From: Sulfidibacterium sp964549335
GTDB lineage: Bacteria; Bacteroidota; Bacteroidia; Bacteroidales; F082
Assembly (NCBI GenBank): GCA_964549335.1
Contig: CAZJUQ010000051.1
Span: 1 to 56,751, forward strand
Length of the DNA: 56,751 bases
Reading direction: 5' to 3'
Shown: positions 1 to 7,307 of the stretch, piece after piece
Layout: the number at the start of each line of letters is the position of its first letter
Numbering within the stretch: the first letter of the stretch is position 1
The notes under the pieces: model-generated
What the model was told of the DNA's origin: nothing
The model's input: only the letters and a program-made list of their open reading frames with translations
The model's database searches: none
Position numbers and translations under genes: made by a program

Positions 1-883
1 TGTTCCATATTTTCCAGCGGAACGGAAACAGGAATATATGGTAGCTGAACATATCTTTTGTTTGTATAGTGCCGGGTTTGTATAATTCCAGTATTTTATC
101 TTTAATTTCTTGAATTTTTCCTTTTAATTCATCCTTTGAAAATTTACTTGCCACCGTTCCGAGATAACCGCTTTGGGGCATACCACCGTAATAAATTTTT
201 CCCTCATCAATCTCTTTTTCAAAGGTGTTGATTAGCTCGCCGGTTATCTTTCCCGAATAAAAGAGTTTGCCGTCATTATAAATAATGTGTGGAATAACTT
301 GGACGGCTGACAGGTTGCCGGTATTTTTTTTCAATGCTTCCTCGTAGAGCAGGTCGGATATGGGCATGAATTTTTCTTCGTCGTAGCGGATGACGGTAAC
401 GTTGTTTATTTTTTGGCTATTTTCAATAGCTTCCCGGGCTTTTTCCAATTCGCTATCGGTAATTCCTTGTATTTTGCGTTCCTTTTCCCGTATTTTGATG
501 ATTTGATCATACGATGCGCTCGCCCGGATAAGCCCGGGGACATGCCCTTTGTCATTGGCGGCAATTAATTTTTGGTAAGAGTTTAGGTTAATATCCAAAA
601 GCTTTGCCACTTGCTCGATGGCTGCCGGTTCGCACCGGCGTTCTTTGTGGTGGTCGATATCCAGGGCGGCTTCGGGCTTGTGTTCTTTGTCGAACAATTC
701 CACTCCTACTACGGTATATCCTTCTTTGATTTTTCTATCGGCAACGTCCTTGTATTTTTCCCAAGAGGCATTATCCCACGATAGTGATATATCGTGATAT
801 TCAATATTGTGTTCTTTGAGAATTTTCTCAATTTCCAGCATTTCGAGGTCTTTGCCTCCGAGGAGGAAGAGGAATTTTTGCAT
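1..883 (-). CDS. DHH-like protein of unknown function (partial, C-terminus outside window)
   Basis: An open frame starts at the ATG at 883 and runs without a stop to the window edge, giving at least 294 codons. The N-terminus reads as a hydrophobic strand followed by GGKDLEM. Residues 77-79 form Asp-His-His within ALDIDHHKERR, followed by EPAAIEQVAKLL and AANDKG near residue 111. That layout resembles the first metal-binding motifs of DHH-superfamily phosphoesterases, but I do not see the full motif set. The last visible part is aromatic-rich (HIFLFPFRW). A -7 box lies 39 bases upstream. I do not recognise a specific family. The reading frame is well supported; the DHH link is an inference from one motif and its surroundings. 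Confidence 0.7.
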   Translation of the reverse strand, partial: MQKFLFLLGGKDLEMLEIEKILKEHNIEYHDISLSWDNASWEKYKDVADRKIKEGYTVVGVELFDKEHKPEAALDIDHHKERRCEPAAIEQVAKLLDINLNSYQKLIAANDKGHVPGLIRASASYDQIIKIREKERKIQGITDSELEKAREAIENSQKINNVTVIRYDEEKFMPISDLLYEEALKKNTGNLSAVQVIPHIIYNDGKLFYSGKITGELINTFEKEIDEGKIYYGGMPQSGYLGTVASKFSKDELKGKIQEIKDKILELYKPGTIQTKDMFSYHIFLFPFRWKIWN

Positions 884-921
884 AAAGTTGTTTTTAAGGA
901 ACCGGTTTTTTCCGGCTCCTG

Positions 922-929
922 CAAATGTA
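922..929 (-). promoter_or_regulatory. Bacteroidetes -7 box for the DHH-like gene
   Basis: The minus strand reads TACATTTG, matching the TAnnTTTG consensus, 39 bases upstream of the ATG at 883. The gene-free stretch 884-1089 shows no other strong signal, only a 6-bp inverted repeat (CCGGCA/TGCCGG at 1054-1080). Confidence 0.5.
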
Positions 930-1089
930 ACCAAAAAGTTATAAAACTCAATGGTAATTTTGAGAATTGCAACAATTTACAAATTTTTTCCGGTTTCGGA
1001 TTTTTAACAATCACATGTTTTCCCGGCGGCGTTATGCTTTGAAAATTGGGGAGCCGGCACGTTTAAGAGTATAATGCCGGATTTGTTTC

Positions 1090-1719
1090 TCATTGGTTTC
1101 CGGATGCAAAGAGATTATCGTTATTTACGTAAATGGTTCTGACTTTTACGTCAGCTTCACGGTTAATGTTTTTTTGTACAAGACGTATAAGTCGTTTGCT
1201 TTGTCTGTTCATAAAAACATTCCAGAAGACGACGACCGTGAACGCCGGTTCAAAGTCAATAATATTTTTTGTGGTTTTCAGCGGTTTCAAAAAGTTTAAA
1301 AGCGAATCGAGAGGCATGATATTATCCGTCGGGGCTTGTTTTTTTGGCGGGAATTTCTTCATGGTACCGTTGCGGTTCCATTTCAGATTAGGGAAACCTC
1401 CCGCATAGCAATTAATCAGAAAAGTTTTTAATTCGCCCTTATTGTCGTAATAGAGTACCTGCAAGGGTTGGAAGTGATTTTTGATTTGTTCTTTAAATTT
1501 AGCAGTGTCGAATTTGGAGAGGAAATCTTTGTATTTGTTATCGAGGACATAACTTCCGGTTAACGGTATGTTAAATTTTACGGAGTAGTCGATTATTGTT
1601 TTGTTGTTGACCTTTTTTGGTTTTTTTATTCCGTAAATTCCGGATATGAGGGGTGAGCAGGATTGCCCCGAAATGATTATGACCAAGGCGATAACGATTA
1701 TACGGAAATTACTTTTCAT
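1090..1719 (-). CDS. Hypothetical lipoprotein, possibly with a thioredoxin-like fold
   Basis: This 209-residue protein has an N-terminal signal segment followed by the lipobox-like SGQSC, so it is probably anchored in the outer membrane or the periplasmic face. The middle of the protein has no motif I recognise. Around residue 160 the stretch TVVVFWNVFMNRQSKRL resembles the strand and helix that carry the active site in TlpA-type thioredoxin folds, but there is no Cys-x-x-Cys pair. It would therefore be redox-inactive if the fold is right. The thioredoxin link is an inference. The gene is followed upstream by the terminator of the peroxiredoxin gene, so it is a separate unit. Confidence 0.7.
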   Translation of the reverse strand: MKSNFRIIVIALVIIISGQSCSPLISGIYGIKKPKKVNNKTIIDYSVKFNIPLTGSYVLDNKYKDFLSKFDTAKFKEQIKNHFQPLQVLYYDNKGELKTFLINCYAGGFPNLKWNRNGTMKKFPPKKQAPTDNIMPLDSLLNFLKPLKTTKNIIDFEPAFTVVVFWNVFMNRQSKRLIRLVQKNINREADVKVRTIYVNNDNLFASGNQ

Positions 1720-1759
1720 GATAGTATCTTCAAATCATACCTGCTACGGGTTTATGCCA

Positions 1760-1787
1760 CAAAAAAAGGCGGCAAATAATACCGCCT
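1760..1787 (-). terminator. Intrinsic terminator of the 2-Cys peroxiredoxin gene
   Basis: On the minus strand AGGCGG and CCGCCT form a 6-bp stem (1782-1787 with 1767-1772) with a 9-base loop. It is followed by seven U residues. It lies 24-51 bases past the stop of the peroxiredoxin gene. Confidence 0.7.
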
Positions 1788-1810
1788 ATTTTTGTGAAAA
1801 AACCGTTTTA

Positions 1811-2443
1811 TCAATGTTTGCTGAGATATTTTGCAACGCCTTCGGCTGTAGCTTCCATAGCCTCTTCGCCGGGATGCCAATCGGCAGGACAAACTTCGCC
1901 GTGCTCTTCGAAAAATTGCAGAGCATCAACCATACGCAAAGCTTCGGTGACACTACGTCCCAAAGGCAAATCGTTTACAACCTGATGACGCACAACGCCT
2001 TGTTTGTCGATTAGGAACAAACCGCGATATGCAACCGCTTCGCCGTGAAATTCCATTTCGCCCTCGTCGTTGTAATCATATTCACCGGCCAAAACATCAT
2101 AGTTTTCCGAAATTGTTTTCGACAAATCGGAAACCAAAGGGAATGTAACACCCTTTATACCGCCTTGGTTTTTCTCGGTGTTTAACCAAGCCCAGTGCGA
2201 ATAGGGGGAGTCGACGGAACATCCTACAACAGCGACGTTGCGTTTTTCAAATTCGTCCAATTTTTCCTGAAAAGCAAGAATTTCGGTAGGACATACAAAT
2301 GTGAAATCCAAAGGATAGAAGAAGAAAACAACATGTTTTTTTCCTATGTACTGTTCCAACGAAAATTTTTCTACAAATTCACCACCGTTAACAACAGCGG
2401 TTGCTTCAAATAAAGGAGCTTTTTTTCCAACTAATACTGACAT
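1811..2443 (-). CDS. Typical 2-Cys peroxiredoxin (AhpC/Prx1 type)
   Basis: This enzyme reduces hydrogen peroxide and organic peroxides in the cytosol through paired cysteines. At 210 residues it has the usual length for the family. The peroxidatic cysteine is Cys51 in the motif FTFVCPTE. The resolving cysteine is Cys185 in EVCPADWHPGE, with the C-terminal tail running to a YLSKH end. A third cysteine, Cys75, is present. The sequence resembles the eukaryote-like Prx1 group (YPLDFTFVCPTE) more than enterobacterial AhpC. No AhpF-type reductase is next to it. A -7 box at 2479-2486 and a terminator at 1760-1787 make it a single-gene unit. This is the first of two peroxiredoxins in the window; the second is beside OxyR. 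Confidence 0.95.
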   Translation of the reverse strand: MSVLVGKKAPLFEATAVVNGGEFVEKFSLEQYIGKKHVVFFFYPLDFTFVCPTEILAFQEKLDEFEKRNVAVVGCSVDSPYSHWAWLNTEKNQGGIKGVTFPLVSDLSKTISENYDVLAGEYDYNDEGEMEFHGEAVAYRGLFLIDKQGVVRHQVVNDLPLGRSVTEALRMVDALQFFEEHGEVCPADWHPGEEAMEATAEGVAKYLSKH

Positions 2444-2478
2444 AATATTCTGTTTTTTATATGTTAATTTTCAAGAGG

Positions 2479-2486
2479 CAAAATTA
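2479..2486 (-). promoter_or_regulatory. -7 box of the 2-Cys peroxiredoxin promoter
   Basis: The minus strand reads TAATTTTG, matching TAnnTTTG, 36 bases upstream of the ATG at 2443. I see no match to the OxyR ATAG/CTAT pattern near it. Confidence 0.5.
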
Positions 2487-2611
2487 AGAATAATTTTAAA
2501 TAAGCCGTTAAATTATTGTAAATAAAAGTTAAAAAAGGTGTTTTTTTAATCAGATTAATGTTTTTCCTCATTTGAATTATAACGGATAGGTATTTGTGTG
2601 GGTTAAAGAAA

Positions 2612-3670
2612 TTATTTCAATGATATTTTCAAATAAACGGGGTTGTGGTCGCTGTTTTCGAAATTAAGGTCGATGGTTTTAACCGCGATGACGTTAATGT
2701 TGGGAGAGACGACAAAATAGTCGAGACAAGTGGTTCCGTTTTGGCCTTTTACAAAGGGTTGATAATTTTGGCGGTTGGTAGGAGCCGAAGCGTCGAAGGC
2801 CCATTTCCAATGAGGGGGAAAAGTTTTAAGGCTCATTTTCACCTTTGAAGGCACAAAACGGTGACCGTTGTAATTTCCTTGGGGTTTGTACTGCGGGGGA
2901 TTTGCATTCCAGTCGCCTCCGGCTATCACATAATTTCCTTTTTCGTACTCTTGCAACATCTTTTGTTTCATTATGTTCAACTCTTTAACCCGTAGCAGGC
3001 TGTCGTACACATAGGCTGAATTATGTGTATTCAGGACAACGAGGTCTCTACCGTTTTTCAAAGGGAAACGGGTAAGAATAAAACAGCGGTCGAGCAAAAA
3101 AAGTTTGTCGGGCCAGGACGCTATCAAAGGGTAAGCATATCTTTTGGCTTCGGAAAAGGGATATTGCGAGAAGGTCATTTGCCCCGCTTCGACCGAACCC
3201 ATAGGTTCGTAGAGGGGAACGGGAACGAAGGGGCAGTCGTAATTTTTGGCGAAAATTCCTATGCTGTTTTTCTTTGCTTGGGTAACGAGTTTCACCTCGT
3301 CGATTCCATAGCTGCGGTGTGAGTTTTTGTCAACTTCCTGAATAAGCCAAAAGTTAACGGTATCGTGTGTTTTTACAAAGTTTTCAATTCCTTCGAGATA
3401 TTTTTTCACCATTTTTTCGGAAGGGCGCACTTTTTTTCCGCCGTCGTAAAAGAAGTCCATTTCGGCACCGAGTCCGGCATAACCGATATTCCAAGTTATA
3501 AGATTAAATGTGTCTTTATTCAAAGGTGTTGCCGGTTTAATATTGTCGGGCATTAGAGTTTCCACTTCGGCGGGTTGGTAATCGGTAAGCGTTATATAGA
3601 GCAAAAAAACTCCGAATGCCGCTACAACGAATAAAACGATAAACAATAAAGTTTTAAGTATCTTTTTCAT
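2612..3670 (-). CDS. Endonuclease/exonuclease/phosphatase (EEP) family membrane-anchored hydrolase
   Basis: This 352-residue protein starts with a single membrane segment (residues about 4-28) and then carries an EEP fold. Visible active-site motifs are ITWNIGY near residue 58 (metal-binding Asn), IQEVD (catalytic Glu), GGDWNANP (Asp/Asn pair) and a final SDHNPVYL (Asp-His). EEP enzymes are Mg-dependent and cleave phosphodiesters in DNA, phosphoinositides or other substrates, and the sequence does not decide the substrate. The membrane anchor places the domain in the periplasm or at the cell surface. It is distinct from the second EEP protein at 17442-18494, which has a cleavable-type signal peptide. 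Confidence 0.9.
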   Translation of the reverse strand: MKKILKTLLFIVLFVVAAFGVFLLYITLTDYQPAEVETLMPDNIKPATPLNKDTFNLITWNIGYAGLGAEMDFFYDGGKKVRPSEKMVKKYLEGIENFVKTHDTVNFWLIQEVDKNSHRSYGIDEVKLVTQAKKNSIGIFAKNYDCPFVPVPLYEPMGSVEAGQMTFSQYPFSEAKRYAYPLIASWPDKLFLLDRCFILTRFPLKNGRDLVVLNTHNSAYVYDSLLRVKELNIMKQKMLQEYEKGNYVIAGGDWNANPPQYKPQGNYNGHRFVPSKVKMSLKTFPPHWKWAFDASAPTNRQNYQPFVKGQNGTTCLDYFVVSPNINVIAVKTIDLNFENSDHNPVYLKISLK

Positions 3671-3811
3671 CTGTTTAATATTTTGTAATTATGTTTAAAT
3701 ACGTAATAAAATGTACACATATCACTTTGTGCCGTTTTTACCGGCATTAATTCTTCAAGTTTTTTATGCAAAGGCAAAATTTCCGGATAAAAGTAATAAA
3801 ACATTTTGGAT

Positions 3812-4660
3812 TTACAAAAGCGGCACCTCTTGCCAAGTGCCGTTTTTCAGGCACATTACCGATTTAAACCCCTCATTTATAAGTTCGTTAACTGCATGTT
3901 CGAAACAGAGATTTATTTCATCGGGTTTGTGGGCATCGGACGAAATAATTACGGGAATGTTTTTTTGTTTAACTTTTTTAAGTGCGATACCGCCGGGGAA
4001 TAGTCCGTTGTAACGTTTTTTGTACAATCCGCGTGTATTTATTTCGACAATTAAATTTTTTTGTTTTATCAAATCTATCACTTTATCGATGAGAATCAGA
4101 TACCACTTTTCGTTTTCTTTAAACAGGCGCCCGTTGTTGTGCATTTTCACTTTGTCGAAGTGTCCGATAATTTCGAATTTTTGTGTTTCAATCATTTCGA
4201 GGGTTTGAGTGTAAAAGTGTGTTACCGCCTTTTTCACATTGTTGTCGAAAAGTTTTTTTATTCCCAAATCGTAAACGGCGGGGTCGGGTCCGTCGGTAAA
4301 CCAAAGCCGGTTGGCGTGCGGGGGTTTTACCAAGTGTACGGAACCTATAAGGTAATCGGCATTAACAGATTTTCGCCAAAAGTCAAAGTTGTCGGACATT
4401 TGAGGTATGAAATCCATTTCGAGGGCTCGGTATATTTCCAATCTGTTTTTATATTCCTCTTTTAGCCGGTCGATGGATGTTACATAGTTGTTTACCTCTT
4501 CCTTTTTCAAAGAGAATGGTGTATCGAAAGGGAGGGGAGAGTGTTCGGTAAAACCTATTGCCCAAAATCCTGTTTCCAGTGCTTTTTCGGCATATTTTCC
4601 GGGGGTCTCTTTTCCGTCGGAAAATTTGCTGTGTTGATGAAGATTATAAGCGGGTATCAT
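3812..4660 (-). CDS. PHP-domain histidinol-phosphatase (HisK/HisJ type)
   Basis: This 282-residue protein belongs to the PHP family of metal-dependent phosphatases. The N-terminal metal motif NLHQHSKFSDG and the downstream GFTEHSPLPF match HisJ/HisK-type histidinol-phosphatases, which remove phosphate from L-histidinol phosphate in histidine synthesis. Later metal ligands appear in GSVHLV, GHFDKVK and SSDAHKPDEI. It is not next to other his genes, so other PHP phosphoesterase roles remain possible. A -7 box lies about 100 bases upstream at 4761-4768, next to a GC-rich repeat-like element. Confidence 0.85.
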   Translation of the reverse strand: MIPAYNLHQHSKFSDGKETPGKYAEKALETGFWAIGFTEHSPLPFDTPFSLKKEEVNNYVTSIDRLKEEYKNRLEIYRALEMDFIPQMSDNFDFWRKSVNADYLIGSVHLVKPPHANRLWFTDGPDPAVYDLGIKKLFDNNVKKAVTHFYTQTLEMIETQKFEIIGHFDKVKMHNNGRLFKENEKWYLILIDKVIDLIKQKNLIVEINTRGLYKKRYNGLFPGGIALKKVKQKNIPVIISSDAHKPDEINLCFEHAVNELINEGFKSVMCLKNGTWQEVPLL

Positions 4661-4760
4661 ATTTTTTTAAATGTTGTATCGTGTTATTTTGTGCTTTAAA
4701 AAAACAAAGATTAATAAAACCGGTTTTTCGAAAACCATATTTCAATACGTTTGCCGGAGG

Positions 4761-4768
4761 CAAAGATA
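4761..4768 (-). promoter_or_regulatory. -7 box upstream of the PHP phosphatase
   Basis: The minus strand reads TATCTTTG (TAnnTTTG) about 100 bases upstream of the ATG at 4660, implying a leader of about 95 bases. Confidence 0.4.
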
Positions 4769-4832
4769 TAACAAAAGGGGTTTTTTTGTTGATAGTGTTA
4801 AACCAAATAAAAACGCTTAATGTAAGAGTGAG

Positions 4833-5015
4833 ATGTTACGTTCCGGGGGAGAGTGCGGCAGGGATGGGAGCGGCAGCCCGCAGGCGGAGGCGGTAGTGAG
4901 GCAGGCGGAGGCAGGGCTGACGCGAGGAAGCCCCTGAAAACGCCATTGCCGAACAGCGCCTCCGCCGAGGACTATTAGCGGACAGCCCGTTTGCCGCCCT
5001 TAATATTATTAACAT
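4833..5015. repeat. GC-rich repeat-like element with internal inverted repeats
   Basis: About 180 bases of visibly GC-rich sequence sit in otherwise AT-rich intergenic DNA. AGGCGGAGGC occurs twice (4882-4891 and 4903-4912), and its complement GCCTCCGCC lies at 4958-4966, so a long stem can form. The outer ends carry ATGTTA (4833-4838) and TAACAT (5010-5015) as a short inverted pair. No plausible coding frame matches its composition. It resembles GC-rich dispersed intergenic repeats that I recall from Bacteroidales genomes, but I cannot confirm copy number from one copy. Confidence 0.5.
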
Positions 5016-5052
5016 GTAAAAGGTTAGGGTTGTGTGTCGTAACGGGAGTTTT

Positions 5053-5682
5053 TCAGACTGTCAACGACCGTATTATCAAAACTATTCCGAAGACAACCAA
5101 TGCTATTCCCGCCACTGCGTTTATCTTCATAAGGAATTTACCGGTGATAAAGCGTTTTATTTTTGAAGCGAGATAGACTTTTGTTACGTCGGAGAGAAAG
5201 ACAACCGACAATGTTCCGGCAAAAAAGAGAATGATATCGGAGGTGGTGTCCATAAAAGGTGCGGCAACGCCAAGCACTACCGTAGGCCAAAAAAGCCATA
5301 CAAAGGGGTTTGCAATGTTTAATAAAAAACCTTTTGTAATATAGACCATAAAATGGGGTTCGTTTTTGGGGACTACTTCGGAGGTTCCGGGGTCAACATC
5401 TATTTTGTGCCGGTAAGTAACCACGCCTACTACAATGAGGATGGCTCCACCCACCACACCGAGCCATTGGTGCGATTGTACGTTGTTCATAATGGTATGT
5501 GCGCCGAAAATAGATACCGTAACCACAAACAAATCGTTCAGAAAGACTCCTATGGCAAGAAGGAACCCTTTGAAAAATCCGCGGTGAATGCCCGTTTGAA
5601 TAAGGGCGAAGAAAGCGGGGCCGAAGCCGAAAAAGAATGCCAGTGTTAAACCGAGTACTATTCCTTCTATCAAAGAGCTCAT
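5053..5682 (-). CDS. LysE/RhtB family amino acid exporter
   Basis: This 209-residue membrane protein has about six hydrophobic segments. Its N-terminus, EGIVLGLTLAFFFGFGPAFFALIQTGIHRG, matches the LysE/RhtB pattern of a Gly-Pro-rich first helix, and the central NPFVWLFW matches the family's second conserved block. Members export amino acids or related small molecules across the inner membrane. The ATG at 5682 is chosen because the one-codon-longer form would begin with TTG. It follows the GH3-like gene by 12 bases on the same strand, so the two are probably co-transcribed and may share a substrate. Confidence 0.88.
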   Translation of the reverse strand: MSSLIEGIVLGLTLAFFFGFGPAFFALIQTGIHRGFFKGFLLAIGVFLNDLFVVTVSIFGAHTIMNNVQSHQWLGVVGGAILIVVGVVTYRHKIDVDPGTSEVVPKNEPHFMVYITKGFLLNIANPFVWLFWPTVVLGVAAPFMDTTSDIILFFAGTLSVVFLSDVTKVYLASKIKRFITGKFLMKINAVAGIALVVFGIVLIIRSLTV

Positions 5683-5694
5683 CAAATAAAAATA

Positions 5695-7248
5695 TTATTT
5701 CCGTTTTGAAATATAATTGTTATCGGCGAGGAAAGTTTCCCATTCGTCGATACGACGGTTTTTCAAGACCCTCGGAAATTTATTGGCGCTACCCTCTTTT
5801 CCTTTCATCTTCATATATTGCAAAAAAGCCGAGGGGGGTAATATTTCCACAAATACGGCTTTTATTGCTTCGAGTCGTTCCACGCGGTAGTCGTCGTTAA
5901 GGTTTTTCAGGTATTCGTCTATTTTTTCAGCAATAATATTTTTGTCGATTTTGCTTTCGGTACCGATATACCAACGGTGGGCAAACATTCCTTTGTAACG
6001 GAAAGCCATAACGGTAAATTCTTTAACTTCGATGTTTAAATCGTGTTGCAACAATTCTATGGCGCGGTTCATATTTTCTTGCGAGAGGTGTTCGCCGCAG
6101 ATGCTCAAAAAGTGTTTGGTGCGGCCTGTTATTTGTATTTCGGCGTAGCGTTTGTCGATAAACTTAACAGTATCGCCTATCAAGTAGCGCCAGGCACCCG
6201 CGTTGGTTGACATAAGCAGTGCATACTCTTTGTTTTCGACGACTTCGTCAAGGGTAAGTGTTTCGGGATTGTCGAAAATGTTGCCGTCGTCGTCGAAATT
6301 GTTTTCGTTAAATGGTACAAATTCGTAAAATATACCGTTATCGAGAACCATATCCATGCCTTTGGTGTTGAGGCGGTTTTGGAAAGCTATATATCCTTCG
6401 GAGGCGAGGTACGACTCGTTGTACATCATGGGTTTTGAAAAGAGTTTTTCGAAACTTTTTTGATACGGGGCGAACGAGACGCCGCTATGCACATAAACTT
6501 TAAGGTTAGGCCAAATATCGTGTATTGTTTCAACGTTATATTCTTCAATAATTCGTTCCATGAGTATCTGAACCCAAGCGGGGACTCCCACAATAACTCC
6601 AATATCCCATTGGGGAGCTTTCCTGACCATTTCGTTGAGTTTTGAAGCCCAGTCGGTGGTTTTGGAGATTCTTTTTCCGGGTTTGTAGAAATGTTGGAAC
6701 CAGAAGGGGATATTTCCGGCGGTTATTCCCGACAGGTCGCCTTCGTAGTATGTGCCGTTGTATTGGAGGTGGGTGCTTCCTCCAATCATGAGCATTCCTT
6801 TTTCGTAGAAATCGAGGGGGAAACCGTACCTTACCATTGATACCAGTTGTCTGACGCTTGCCCTTTTTATTCCTTTGAGCATATCTCCGGTAACGGGGAT
6901 ATATTTGCTTGAAGCTTCAGAAGTTCCCGAACTCAAAGCGAAATATTTCACTTTACCCGGCCATGTTACATAGGGTTCTCCGTTTAGAGCGCGATACCAC
7001 CACCGTTTGTACATTGCTTTGTAATCGTGAACGGGAACACTTTCCTGAAAAGCTTTCACAACATTTCCGGACGAAAGCAGTTTGGTAAATTTATAATGTT
7101 CGCCAAAGGAAGTAAATTGTGCTTTGCGCAACAATTTTACCAATTGTTTTTTTTGAGCGGCGACCGGATTGATGCGGTTTTTTTTCATCTCTTCCGGCAT
7201 ATTGCGCAATGCGTACGCACTCTTTATTAAACTACCTAATAAGGGCAT
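5695..7248 (-). CDS. GH3 family acyl-adenylate/amide ligase
   Basis: This 517-residue protein matches the GH3 auxin-responsive family, adenylating enzymes that in plants join amino acids to acyl acids such as jasmonate or auxin. The ATP/AMP motif FALSSGTSEASSKYIPV lies near residue 105, YNESYLASEGYIAFQ near 275, and LLMSTNAGAWRYLIGDTVKFID near 350, followed by TGRTKHFLSICGEHLS. Length and motif order are complete. Bacteroidetes commonly carry one copy, but I know of no established bacterial substrate. It is the first gene of a two-gene unit with a LysE-type exporter. The family call is firm; the reaction is an inference. Confidence 0.88.
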   Translation of the reverse strand: MPLLGSLIKSAYALRNMPEEMKKNRINPVAAQKKQLVKLLRKAQFTSFGEHYKFTKLLSSGNVVKAFQESVPVHDYKAMYKRWWYRALNGEPYVTWPGKVKYFALSSGTSEASSKYIPVTGDMLKGIKRASVRQLVSMVRYGFPLDFYEKGMLMIGGSTHLQYNGTYYEGDLSGITAGNIPFWFQHFYKPGKRISKTTDWASKLNEMVRKAPQWDIGVIVGVPAWVQILMERIIEEYNVETIHDIWPNLKVYVHSGVSFAPYQKSFEKLFSKPMMYNESYLASEGYIAFQNRLNTKGMDMVLDNGIFYEFVPFNENNFDDDGNIFDNPETLTLDEVVENKEYALLMSTNAGAWRYLIGDTVKFIDKRYAEIQITGRTKHFLSICGEHLSQENMNRAIELLQHDLNIEVKEFTVMAFRYKGMFAHRWYIGTESKIDKNIIAEKIDEYLKNLNDDYRVERLEAIKAVFVEILPPSAFLQYMKMKGKEGSANKFPRVLKNRRIDEWETFLADNNYISKRK

Positions 7249-7270
7249 AATTTACGTTTATGGTTGTCAG

Positions 7271-7278
7271 CAAAGATA
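7271..7278 (-). promoter_or_regulatory. -7 box of the GH3-LysE unit
   Basis: The minus strand reads TATCTTTG (TAnnTTTG) 23 bases upstream of the ATG at 7248, implying a short leader. Confidence 0.5.
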
Positions 7279-7307
7279 TAAAAATTGTAAAAGGGTGTTA
7301 ATACCTG

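Noticed and set aside
1788..1795. TATTTTTG on the plus strand, a possible promoter
   Set aside because: It is the flank of the peroxiredoxin terminator and has no plus-strand gene behind it; any transcript would be antisense to the peroxiredoxin.
1646..2014. 122-codon plus-strand frame opposite the peroxiredoxin gene
   Set aside because: It is a shadow of a clearly conserved gene on the other strand and crosses its terminator.
4558..4896. 112-codon frame running into the GC-rich element
   Set aside because: The Arg/Ala-rich tail is simply translated repeat DNA, and the rest is antisense to the PHP phosphatase and its leader.
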